Positions 1 through 7,547 of a stretch of DNA of 64,000 nt are shown here, piece after piece. Numbering within the stretch: the stretch's first letter is position 1; every line of letters starts with the position of its first letter. The notes under the pieces are model-generated. The model had not been told where the DNA came from, made no database searches, and saw only the letters and a list, made by a program, of their open reading frames with translations. A program made the translations under genes and the position numbers. The DNA lies in assembly GCA_047975325.1 (NCBI GenBank), contig JBKEDF010000041.1, forward strand, positions 1-64,000, given 5' to 3'. The DNA is from JBKEDF01 sp047975325 (GTDB lineage: Bacteria; Pseudomonadota; Alphaproteobacteria; Rhodobacterales; Rhodobacteraceae).

Positions 1-7
1 GCAACTG

Positions 8-1468
8 ATGGATATCAGCATCCTGCTTTACATGATCGCCGGGCTGGCCCTTGGTGTGATTTTTGGCGCGATTCCCGGGCTGAATGCGGGGATCGGCATC
101 GCCCTGATGCTGCCGGTCACCTATGGTCTGGACCCGCTGACCTCGCTGGTTTTCCTCACCTCGATCTATACCGGTGGTGTGTTTGGCGGCGCGATTACGG
201 CCATCCTGATCAATGCGCCGGGTTCGCCATCTGCCGTGGCGACCACGCTGGACGGCCATCCGATGGCACTGAAAGGCATGGGTAACGAGGCACTTGGCCT
301 ATCCATTGGTGCATCTGCGCTGGGCGGTTTGCTGGGTATGATTTTTCTGGTCATCATCATCCGTCCGCTTGCGGGGTTTGCACTGCAATTCGGCCCGGCA
401 GAAACCTTCCTGCTGGTCATATTCGCGCTGACTTCTATTGCGTCCCTGTCGGAACACAGCTTCCTGAAGGGGTTGATTGCGGGTGCGTTTGGGCTGCTCC
501 TTGGTACGATAGGATTTACGGCTTCGGGCGCGATGCGTTTTACCTTCAATTCGGTCTACCTGATTGACGGGATGCCGATTATCCCGGCACTGATCGGATT
601 TCTGGCGCTGTCGGAACTGCTGCAGCGGCTGGAAACCCCGCTGACCCAATTGCCGGAGGCCGGCAAGCTGGATCTGAGACGGATACTGGCCGGGGTTGCC
701 ATGGTCCCGCGTCGGGCCTTTTCGTTGTTCAGATCGTCTGTTATCGGGATTTTCATCGGTGCAATCCCGGGTGTGGGTGCAACCGTCGGCAGCCTTGTTT
801 CCTATGAGGCAGCCCGCCGAACCAGCCGACACCCCGAGAATTTCGGCCAAGGTGAACCAGACGGTATTATTGCGGCGGAAGCTGCGAATAATTCATCCGA
901 AGGCGGGGCTATGGCGACCATGCTGGCCTTGGGCATTCCCGGTGGTGCCGCGACGGCCATCCTTATCGGTGCCTTGACCATTCAGGGCATCGTGCCGGGC
1001 CCGCGGTTGATCTACGAACATGCCGATGTCGTCTACGGCCTGCTTGCGGCGGAGATATTCGAACAGATCCTGCTGCTTGGTGTCGGAATTGCCGTTGCCG
1101 CGCTGTTCTTGCGACTGATCTATCTGCCCTTTGCCATTATTGTGCCTGCGGTTGTCGTGATGAGCTATGTCGGTGCGTTTTCTGTTCGCAACGTGGGTTT
1201 TGACGCGATTCTGCTGATCGTTTGTGGCGTTATCGGCTGGCTGATGAAGCGTGAAGGTTATCCGGTCGTGGCCGTCGTGATCGGTGTGATGCTGGGGGCA
1301 ACTGCCGATGCCGAGTTGATCCGCATGTACCAGCTTTACGGTGATGACTGGTCGGTGCTGTGGTCAAATCCGATTTGCATGGTGCTGATCCTCGCCATCA
1401 TCGCTAGCCTGTCGGCACCGGCGCTAAGTATGTGGCGCGGACGGGGAGGCGGGGGAAAACAGGCCTGA
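8..1468 (+). CDS. tctA: Tripartite tricarboxylate transporter, large permease TctA
   Basis: This is the large membrane subunit of a tripartite tricarboxylate transporter, which works with a small permease (TctB) and a periplasmic binding protein (TctC) to import carboxylates. The 486-residue product is almost entirely hydrophobic. It has the TctA family hallmarks: an early glycine-rich segment with FGAIPGLNAG near residues 20-29, NAPGSPSA near residues 70-77, and a second GAIPGVGATVG repeat near residue 250. The length is close to the usual 500. The ATG lies 7 bases from the window edge, so its ribosome binding site and any tctB/tctC genes are outside. No binding protein of the TctC type occurs downstream, so the partners must lie upstream or elsewhere. 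The substrate cannot be read from the sequence. Confidence 0.9.
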   Translation: MDISILLYMIAGLALGVIFGAIPGLNAGIGIALMLPVTYGLDPLTSLVFLTSIYTGGVFGGAITAILINAPGSPSAVATTLDGHPMALKGMGNEALGLSIGASALGGLLGMIFLVIIIRPLAGFALQFGPAETFLLVIFALTSIASLSEHSFLKGLIAGAFGLLLGTIGFTASGAMRFTFNSVYLIDGMPIIPALIGFLALSELLQRLETPLTQLPEAGKLDLRRILAGVAMVPRRAFSLFRSSVIGIFIGAIPGVGATVGSLVSYEAARRTSRHPENFGQGEPDGIIAAEAANNSSEGGAMATMLALGIPGGAATAILIGALTIQGIVPGPRLIYEHADVVYGLLAAEIFEQILLLGVGIAVAALFLRLIYLPFAIIVPAVVVMSYVGAFSVRNVGFDAILLIVCGVIGWLMKREGYPVVAVVIGVMLGATADAELIRMYQLYGDDWSVLWSNPICMVLILAIIASLSAPALSMWRGRGGGGKQA

Positions 1469-1816
1469 ATCCGGGTGATCTGAACCCCTGTGCCGGTTTG
1501 TTGTGGCGGAGTGGAACGTTGCACCAGCCTCCCCGCCCCGGAGCGCCTGATGTCGTTGGGTGGCATTTGATTCGCCGTGTCCCACATTTCAGGACATAAG
1601 CTGCATATCCTGACTCCCTATCAGAGTTCCCTGTTAGCGCAATATATTTCAATGGCAGAAGTCATATCTATATATTTTGTTATATTTCATATAATTATGG
1701 TAATTTTCTTATTCTGTTCCGATTTCTGCCTATGCCAATCAGATAGAAAATTTGTTTGACCGCCCATTGTTTCTGTGCAGACATTGCTCCCGCAATCCGG
1801 GACAAAAGGCTTAATC
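1469..1816 (+). promoter_or_regulatory. AT-rich intergenic region before the aldolase-kinase operon
   Basis: This 348-base gap holds no convincing gene. The stretch 1605-1765 is very AT-rich compared with the rest of the window, with runs such as CTATATATTTTG and CATATAATTATGG. That is what a promoter and regulator-binding region looks like in a GC-rich genome. A small dyad, ATTGC-tccc-GCAAT, sits at 1783-1796, just upstream of the next start codon. An IclR regulator is encoded 7 kb downstream and is an obvious candidate to act here, but that is inference. I could not fix a -35/-10 pair with confidence. Confidence 0.45.
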
Positions 1817-2725
1817 ATGACAAAGAAACTCTTCGGGATTATCCCACCGATCGTGACCCCCTTCGATGCGAATGGGGATATCGACGAGGCGGCACTGCGT
1901 GAGAATGTAAACTTCGTCATCGCGCGCGGGGTGCATGGTATTTGCTTTGGCGGCAGCACTGGTGAGGGCCATACGCTGACCACTGAAGAACTTGATCGTG
2001 TTGCGCAGATTTGTGTCGAGGAAGCCGCAGGTCGCGTACCGGTCATCGCCGGGATCATCACCAATTCCACGCGTGATGCGGCGGCGAAGGCCAGGCTGAT
2101 GGCAAAATACGACATGGCCGCGTTGCAGATCACTCCGGTGCATTACGTGTTCAAACCGAGTGAAGAGGCGACCTACGATCATTTCAAGGCGCTTGGCGAA
2201 GCAACCGATTTGCCGATCATCGTCTATAACGTCGTTCCGTGGAACTATATTTCACCGGCATTGCTGGTGAAGATGGTGCGCGAGATCCCGAATTTGCGGG
2301 GGGTCAAGCAATCGGCGGGCGATCTCAAGCTCTTTGCGGACCTGATGATCACCGCACCTGATGATGCGTGGATCTTCTCGGCGGTTGATGCGCTGCTCTA
2401 TCCGTCCTTCGCCATGGGATCGCACGGGACCATTGCGGCGCTTCCGGCGGCGCTTCCGGGCGTCTGTGTTGCGCTTTGGGATGCGGTGCAGGCCGGTGAT
2501 CATACGCTGGCACATAAGATCCATGTTGCACTGCTGAAGTTCTGGAACACCATTTCGGCAGATAACCTGCCTGCCAATGTGAAATATGCGCTTTCACTGC
2601 AAGGTGTGTCCACTGGCCTGCCACGTGCGCCAATGCCCGCGACATCGGCGGAACAGGCCAAGCTGATCAAGGCGGCACTGGCCGAGGTCCTCAGCTATGA
2701 GGCCAGGGCCAAATCGGCGGCCTGA
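1817..2725 (+). CDS. DapA-family lyase/aldolase (dihydrodipicolinate synthase superfamily)
   Basis: This is a class I (Schiff-base) aldolase/lyase of the DHDPS/N-acetylneuraminate lyase superfamily, 302 residues. Family features are visible: the GGSTGEG phosphate/carboxylate-binding loop near residues 45-51 (GTTGEG in DapA itself), a catalytic Tyr137 in VYNVVP, and the Schiff-base Lys164 in GVKQSAGD. I chose the ATG at 1817 over one 14 codons earlier because AAAGG lies 8 bases upstream and homology begins immediately with KLFGIIPPIVTPF. Its neighbours are catabolic (sugar kinase, FAD oxidase, TRAP transporter), not lysine-biosynthetic. An aldolase that releases pyruvate from a 2-oxo acid is therefore likelier than DapA. 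Substrate unknown. Confidence 0.85.
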   Translation: MTKKLFGIIPPIVTPFDANGDIDEAALRENVNFVIARGVHGICFGGSTGEGHTLTTEELDRVAQICVEEAAGRVPVIAGIITNSTRDAAAKARLMAKYDMAALQITPVHYVFKPSEEATYDHFKALGEATDLPIIVYNVVPWNYISPALLVKMVREIPNLRGVKQSAGDLKLFADLMITAPDDAWIFSAVDALLYPSFAMGSHGTIAALPAALPGVCVALWDAVQAGDHTLAHKIHVALLKFWNTISADNLPANVKYALSLQGVSTGLPRAPMPATSAEQAKLIKAALAEVLSYEARAKSAA

Positions 2726-2739
2726 GACCCTGACCCGGC

Positions 2740-2776
2740 CCTGTCGCACGCCCTGCCGAGCCGGGGCTGCGACAGG
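2740..2776 (+). terminator. Stem-loop between aldolase and dhaK
   Basis: A 9-bp perfect inverted repeat (CCTGTCGCA at 2740-2748, TGCGACAGG at 2768-2776) is extended by an inner GCCC/GGGC stem after a one-base bulge. It lies in the 97-base gap between the aldolase gene and dhaK. No T-run follows, so partial attenuation or mRNA stabilisation is as plausible as termination. Confidence 0.5.
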
Positions 2777-2822
2777 TGCGCAATGTCAGTTGATGAACCG
2801 GGCTTAAGCCAGAGAGGTGCGC

Positions 2823-3806
2823 ATGGCCAAGTTGATGAACCAACCTGATGCCTATGTCGATGAGATGCTTGACGGGCTGATTCTGGCGGATCCGACGCTG
2901 ACACGTGACGGGCGCGCGGTTTACCGTGCGTCCGGAAAACGTGAGGGCGTTGTCATCGTTTCGGGCGGGGGCTCGGGGCATTTCCCGTTGTTCGTGGGCT
3001 ATACGGCGCCCGGGTTTATCGATGCCTGCGCGGTTGGCGATGTCTTTGCCGGGCCGTCGGTTGACAGTTGCATGACCGCCATCAGGGCCGTCGATAATGG
3101 TCAGGGCGTCCTGCTGCTTTATGGCAACTATGGTGGCGACAGGATGAATTTCGATATGGCGGCCGAGATGCTGGAACTGGAGGGCATCCGCTGCGAAACC
3201 GTTCTGGGCGCCGACGATATTGCCAGCGGCAGCCCGGAAGAAGCGGATAAGCGGCGGGGTGTCGCCGGGTTGATCCTGCTTTACAAGATTGCTGGCGCGA
3301 TGGCCGATCAGGGCGCGGATCTTGACCGCATCGTGCAGACGGTGCGTGAGGCGGGCGCCCATTGCCGGACGATCGGCATGGCAACGTCGGCCTGTACGCT
3401 GCCGGGGGCTGAGAAACCTTCGTTTGAACTTGCCCCCGGCGAGATGGAACTCGGCATGGGGATCCATGGCGAGCCGGGGATCTGGCGTGATGCGCTCAAG
3501 GGTGCTGATGCGCTGGCGGATGAAATGATTGATCGCCTGCTGGCTGATCCGGTGCGAAAAGCCACTAACCGGGTTGCCCTCATGCTTAATTCGCTTGGTT
3601 CCACACCGCTGGAGGAGTTGTTCATCATCTACCGCAAGGCGGCCGCATTGCTGGCAGGGCGGGGTATTACTGTTGCACTGCCGATGGTCGGCCATTTTGC
3701 TACATCGATGGAGATGGGCGGCATGTCCATGACCATGATGTATCTTGACGATGAACGCGAAGCGGCGCTTCGGGCCAACGCGGATTGCCGCCACTGGAAG
3801 GTGTGA
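2823..3806 (+). CDS. dhaK: Dihydroxyacetone kinase subunit DhaK-like (ketose-binding subunit)
   Basis: This is the substrate-binding subunit of a two-part DhaKL kinase, 327 residues. Members of the family bind a short ketose through a covalent hemiaminal to a histidine. Here that His is about 215 in LGMGIHGEPG, and the other active-site residues are His53 in GGGSGHFP and Asp106 in NYGGDRMNF. Bona fide dihydroxyacetone kinases usually read GSGHEP and GY.G, so the GSGHFPLFVGY variant hints at a different ketose; I recall similar variants among erythrulose-type kinases. ATG 2823 is preceded by AGAGAGG. dhaL follows after 2 bases. No PTS-type DhaM is present, so the phosphate donor is probably ATP. 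Confidence 0.85.
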   Translation: MAKLMNQPDAYVDEMLDGLILADPTLTRDGRAVYRASGKREGVVIVSGGGSGHFPLFVGYTAPGFIDACAVGDVFAGPSVDSCMTAIRAVDNGQGVLLLYGNYGGDRMNFDMAAEMLELEGIRCETVLGADDIASGSPEEADKRRGVAGLILLYKIAGAMADQGADLDRIVQTVREAGAHCRTIGMATSACTLPGAEKPSFELAPGEMELGMGIHGEPGIWRDALKGADALADEMIDRLLADPVRKATNRVALMLNSLGSTPLEELFIIYRKAAALLAGRGITVALPMVGHFATSMEMGGMSMTMMYLDDEREAALRANADCRHWKV

Positions 3807-3808
3807 CC

Positions 3809-4432
3809 ATGGCGCTGACGACCGCTTCCGTGGAATGGGCGATCCGTCGTGCCGCAGGGGCTGCCCGCCTGGTCGAGGCTGATCTGAATGCAGCGGATGC
3901 AAAGATGGGGGATGGCGATACGGGGCTGACGGTCCGTCGCCTGTTTGGTGCATTGGATGCGAATTTCCCCGAAGGCGAAACTGATCTGGGCACGCTTTTT
4001 ACCAAGCTTGCGCAGATTTGCGCCAAGGCCACGGGGTCGAGCCTCGGCACCCTCGTGACAGTGGCGATGATGACCCTTGCAAAATTGACCAGGGGAAAAG
4101 AGGCGCTTGACTGGGCGGATCTGTCAGATCGGCTTGCGGAGGTGCGTGATCAGATGCTGGCCCGGGGCGGAGCGTCGCTTGGCGACAAGACAATGGTCGA
4201 CATGCTGGATGCGGTGGTGCAGGCCACCGCTGGGGTCAACAACCCCGAAACACTTGGGGCTGCGGCAGAGCGTTCCGCGCAGGAAACGCTGGAAGCCTTC
4301 CGCGGAAGACAAAACAAGATCGGCCGGGCGCGCATGTTTCAGGAACGATCCGTCGGGCTGGACGATCCGGGAATGCTGGCCTTCCTCGCCCTGATCCGCG
4401 CCGTAAGACAGGAGACCGCGCCCAATGCCTGA
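3809..4432 (+). CDS. dhaL: Dihydroxyacetone kinase subunit DhaL-like (nucleotide-binding subunit)
   Basis: This is the nucleotide-binding DhaL (DAK2) partner of DhaK, 207 residues. The Mg-ADP/ATP-binding aspartates are visible in DAKMGDGDTG near residues 30-39. The later motifs GSSLGTL and GGASLGDKTMVDML, typical of the family, are also present. The start is ATG 3809, 2 bases after dhaK; an upstream in-frame TTG would overlap dhaK and is less likely. The end overlaps the next gene by 8 bases, which suggests translational coupling. With DhaK alongside and no DhaM in reach, the pair most likely works as an ATP-dependent ketose kinase. Confidence 0.85.
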   Translation: MALTTASVEWAIRRAAGAARLVEADLNAADAKMGDGDTGLTVRRLFGALDANFPEGETDLGTLFTKLAQICAKATGSSLGTLVTVAMMTLAKLTRGKEALDWADLSDRLAEVRDQMLARGGASLGDKTMVDMLDAVVQATAGVNNPETLGAAAERSAQETLEAFRGRQNKIGRARMFQERSVGLDDPGMLAFLALIRAVRQETAPNA

Positions 4433-5855
4433 CCCTGCGCGTAAGTTGACAGATCATGCAGCACGGGTCGAAGCGGCCTTTTCAGCACTGGAAAGCCAGA
4501 TCGGATCAGACCGGATCAGCATGGCGGCTTCCATACGGGAACACCACAGCCATGGCGAAGGCCTGCCCGATGCGGGACTGCCCGATATTGTCGTCTGGCC
4601 GGAAAGTACCGAAGAAACGGCCGCCGTGGCCCGGATCTGTCATCAGTACAGACTGCCCATTGTCCCTTTTGGGGCGGGGAGTTCGCTGGAAGGGCAGGTA
4701 GCGGCCCTTGAGGGCGGCGTCTCCGTAGACATGACCCGAATGAACCGGCTGCTTTCGGTTTCCCAGACATCGATGGACTGCCATGTCGAGGCCGGGATTA
4801 CACGCCTGACGCTGAACAGCCTGCTTCGGGATACCGGCCTCTTCTTTCCGCTTGACCCCGGCGCCGATGCGACATTGGGCGGGATGGCGGCGACGCGGGC
4901 TTCGGGGACCAATGCGGTCGGCTATGGCACCATGCGCGATGTCGTGCTGGGGTTGACGGTGGTTACGCCTGACGGCCGGATCATCCACACGGGGTCCCGT
5001 GCCCGGAAATCGGCGACCGGATATGATCTGACCAGGCTTTATGTTGGCTCGGAAGGCACGCTTGGCCTGATTACCGAATTGCGGCTGCTGCTGGTTGGCC
5101 AGCCTGAGGCGATTGCGACTACCGTGGCGCAGTTTCCCGATCTTGCAAGCGCGGTGGAGGCTGCAAGCCTCGCCCGGCAGATGAACCTGCGCGTGGCCCG
5201 GATCGAGTTGCTGGACGAGACGCAGATGGGTGCCTGCATTAGTCATTCCAGACTTGAGGGGATGGCGAAATCGCCCACCCTGTTTGTCGAGTTTCACGGC
5301 ACGCCGCTGGCGGTAAAGGAGCAGACCGATCTTTTCAGGCAACTGGCCCGCGATCTGGGCTGTGACAACCTGCGGGAGGCAGAAACACCCGAAGCCCGTG
5401 CCCAGCTCTGGAAGGCCCGGCATAATGCCTATGAGGCAGTGCTCGCACTTGCCCCGGGCAAGCGAAATATGGGCACCGATGCCTGTATACCGATTGAAAA
5501 CCTTGCCGCCTGTTTGCTGGAAACGCAAAAGGACGTGGAACAATCAGGCCTCATTGCCCCGATTGTCGGTCATGTCGGGGATGGCAATTTTCACCTTGGC
5601 ATCCTGTTTGATCCGGATGATGCGGCTGAACGTGCCGCTGCGGATGCGTTGGCCGGTCGGGTAAGCCAGCGGGCAATCCGCTATGGCGGTACCTGTTCAG
5701 GGGAACATGGCGTCGGGTTGCACAAGCTGCCCTACCTGCAGGACGAACATGGCGCGGCGCTGGATATCATGCGTTCTGTCAAGGCTGCGCTTGATCCTCT
5801 GGGGATAATGAACCCAGGCAAGCTGATCCCGCCCGACAAGCCCGACGGGCAATAG
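4425..5855 (+). CDS. FAD-binding oxidoreductase, D-lactate/glycolate dehydrogenase type
   Basis: This is a flavoprotein of the GlcD/D-lactate dehydrogenase (vanillyl-alcohol oxidase fold) family, 476 residues. Members oxidise D-2-hydroxy acids to 2-oxo acids and pass electrons to a quinone or cytochrome. The FAD-binding half shows PFGAGSSLEGQ near residue 82, TLGGMAATRASGTNAV near residue 150 and YVGSEGTLGLITE. The C-terminal cap has GHVGDGNFHLG and GGTCSGEHGVGLHK, the usual substrate/metal-binding histidines. Its start lies inside the end of dhaL. In this operon it could supply the 2-oxo acid that the DapA-family enzyme cleaves. The exact substrate is not readable. Confidence 0.88.
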   Translation: MPDPARKLTDHAARVEAAFSALESQIGSDRISMAASIREHHSHGEGLPDAGLPDIVVWPESTEETAAVARICHQYRLPIVPFGAGSSLEGQVAALEGGVSVDMTRMNRLLSVSQTSMDCHVEAGITRLTLNSLLRDTGLFFPLDPGADATLGGMAATRASGTNAVGYGTMRDVVLGLTVVTPDGRIIHTGSRARKSATGYDLTRLYVGSEGTLGLITELRLLLVGQPEAIATTVAQFPDLASAVEAASLARQMNLRVARIELLDETQMGACISHSRLEGMAKSPTLFVEFHGTPLAVKEQTDLFRQLARDLGCDNLREAETPEARAQLWKARHNAYEAVLALAPGKRNMGTDACIPIENLAACLLETQKDVEQSGLIAPIVGHVGDGNFHLGILFDPDDAAERAAADALAGRVSQRAIRYGGTCSGEHGVGLHKLPYLQDEHGAALDIMRSVKAALDPLGIMNPGKLIPPDKPDGQ

Positions 5856-5917
5856 ACGAGGGGCGCAACAGAAGAAAAATAACGCCGATCCGTTAGTTTT
5901 ATACAAGGAGGAAACCT

Positions 5918-6943
5918 ATGAGATTTTCATTCAAAGCCATGTTGCTGACCGGTGGTATTCTGGCTGCCGCAGGACCGGCCCTTGCCCAGCAAACGCTCAA
6001 GGCCACATGGACCGATCCGGATGATCCGGCCATTGCGCCGGTTACCGCCTATATGCACACGCTGGAAAATCAGGTGGAACGTTTCGCGGGGGATGAATTC
6101 CAGATTGACCTTTTCCCGAACGGGCAGCTTGGCGATCAGCGCGCCATGGTCCAGCAGATTTCACGCGGTTCGCTGCATTTTGCCAATATCGCATCGGGTG
6201 TTCTCGCGTCGCTGGGTTATAGCAAGCTGTCCATCCTCGATATGCCCTATCTTTACAAAAGCCGTGCCCATTTCGAAGCGGTCATGAACCGTGACAATCC
6301 CTTCATTGCGCAGTTGATGGATGAAGTGGCCGACGAAACGGGAATCCGGATCATTTCTTTGCTTCCCTATGGGTTCCGCAATCTGACCCCCAAGGAATCG
6401 CCGGTGCACAGCCCTGCGGATATGACCGGCCTGCGTATCCGCACCATGGAGGTGATCCCGCATCAAAGGATGATGGAGGCCATGGGTGCCACACCGGTCC
6501 CGATCCCCTATCTGGAACTTTACACCAGCTTGCAGACCGGCGTTGTGGACGGGCAGGAAAACCCCCCTTCCAATATCCTGATGCAACGGTTCTATCAGGT
6601 GCAGGGCCATATGACCGAAACCCAGCAGGTCATGACCATCGGCGCTACGCTCACCAATGATGAATGGTGGCAGTCCCTAACGGATGAGCAGCGCAAGGTG
6701 TTTCTGGCGGCTGATCGCGAGGCAAGCCTGGCCCATGACGGGGTCGGCATCATTCAGGATATGATAGGCGTCCAGAAGATCCGCGATGAAGGGGTTGAGG
6801 TCTATACGCCCTCGCCACAGGAAATGGAGGCGTTCCGCGAGGCATCGATGGGGCCGACCAAGGCCTGGGCGATTGAGGAATTCGGCGAAGAATTCGTCAA
6901 TGCCTTCTTTGACCACATGGCGCAGTTTGAAGACCAGTTCTGA
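5918..6943 (+). CDS. dctP: TRAP transporter substrate-binding protein DctP (first system)
   Basis: This is the periplasmic binding protein of a TRAP transporter, 341 residues. A Sec signal peptide covers roughly residues 1-24, with a likely cut after PALA. The mature part has the DctP signature MTGLRIRTM, containing the arginine that usually salts the substrate carboxylate, and GVVDGQENP. A strong AAGGAGG ribosome binding site precedes the ATG. dctQ and dctM follow, separated from dctP by an 11-bp stem-loop. The position after an aldolase, kinase and oxidase suggests that it imports their hydroxy-acid substrate. Confidence 0.9.
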   Translation: MRFSFKAMLLTGGILAAAGPALAQQTLKATWTDPDDPAIAPVTAYMHTLENQVERFAGDEFQIDLFPNGQLGDQRAMVQQISRGSLHFANIASGVLASLGYSKLSILDMPYLYKSRAHFEAVMNRDNPFIAQLMDEVADETGIRIISLLPYGFRNLTPKESPVHSPADMTGLRIRTMEVIPHQRMMEAMGATPVPIPYLELYTSLQTGVVDGQENPPSNILMQRFYQVQGHMTETQQVMTIGATLTNDEWWQSLTDEQRKVFLAADREASLAHDGVGIIQDMIGVQKIRDEGVEVYTPSPQEMEAFREASMGPTKAWAIEEFGEEFVNAFFDHMAQFEDQF

Positions 6944-6964
6944 CCATTCCAGCCGGTGACCGAC

Positions 6965-6993
6965 CGTCCCCCGGGGGAGATGCCCGGGGGACG
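6965..6993 (+). other. Stem-loop between dctP and dctQ
   Basis: A perfect 11-bp stem (CGTCCCCCGGG at 6965-6975, CCCGGGGGACG at 6983-6993) has a 7-base loop and sits in the 76-base dctP-dctQ gap. No T-run follows, so it is more likely an mRNA-stabilising or attenuating element that raises binding-protein yield over the membrane subunits. The same arrangement recurs at 22474-22500 in another TRAP operon. Confidence 0.7.
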
Positions 6994-7019
6994 ACAGCCG
7001 ACATTCGGAGGGAAAATTC

Positions 7020-7547
7020 ATGGCCCAGATGACTTTTGGCGCGGTACTGCGCCGGATTGACCGTATTTTGCAATATCTCATGGCAGCCCTGGTTGTCTGT
7101 TCACTGGCCGCGATGGTGGTTGTCGTTCTGTTTCTCGTGATCTCGCGTTTCGTTTTTGGTCTCGGCTATTTCTGGGGTGAGGAACTGGCGCGCTATCTGA
7201 TGATCTACATGGCATTCATCGGTGGGGCCGTGGCCCTGCGTTCCAACCAGCACCCGCGCCTGACCCTTTTTGTCGACATGCTTCCCGAAACGGGGCGCAG
7301 GGTGGTCAATATCGTGGTGCAATTGCTGCTTGCCGCCACGCTGATTGTCCTGCTTTGGCAAGGGCTGGATGTCGCGCTCAATGAGGGCAGGATGCGGACG
7401 CCCGCGCTGCGCCTGCGTTATTTCTGGATCCTTCTTGCCGTACCGATTGGGGCGGGGGCCATGTTGATCCAGTTGATTGCCATGCACTTTCTACCCAATG
7501 CCGTTGTGGTTGATGAGGCCGAGGACGTCGAGGAGGTCTATGAATGA
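7020..7547 (+). CDS. dctQ: TRAP transporter small permease DctQ (first system)
   Basis: This is the four-helix small membrane subunit of the TRAP transporter, 175 residues. It shows about four hydrophobic segments (near 20-42, 58-76, 98-120 and 140-160). The family-typical sequence YFWGEELARYLMIYMAFIGG lies near residues 56-75, with the E-E-x-x-R-Y core. GGAGGG lies upstream of the ATG, and the stop overlaps the start of dctM by 4 bases. The acidic C-terminal tail is cytoplasmic or linker-like. Confidence 0.9.
   Translation: MAQMTFGAVLRRIDRILQYLMAALVVCSLAAMVVVVLFLVISRFVFGLGYFWGEELARYLMIYMAFIGGAVALRSNQHPRLTLFVDMLPETGRRVVNIVVQLLLAATLIVLLWQGLDVALNEGRMRTPALRLRYFWILLAVPIGAGAMLIQLIAMHFLPNAVVVDEAEDVEEVYE

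Noticed and set aside
1577..1759. 60-codon plus-strand frame with a hydrophobic segment (possible small membrane protein)
   Set aside because: It lies in AT-rich control DNA where TTT/ATT codons give false hydrophobic peptides; neither the GTG start nor the ATG at 1652 has a ribosome binding site.
2691..3953. 420-codon minus-strand open frame antisense to dhaK
   Set aside because: The sense frame is a clear DhaK. The antisense frame is rich in His/Arg/Gly with no domain pattern, as expected from high-GC codon use.
4506..5543. 345-codon minus-strand open frame inside the FAD oxidase gene
   Set aside because: It is a shadow of the GlcD-type gene; no ribosome binding site and no recognisable motif.
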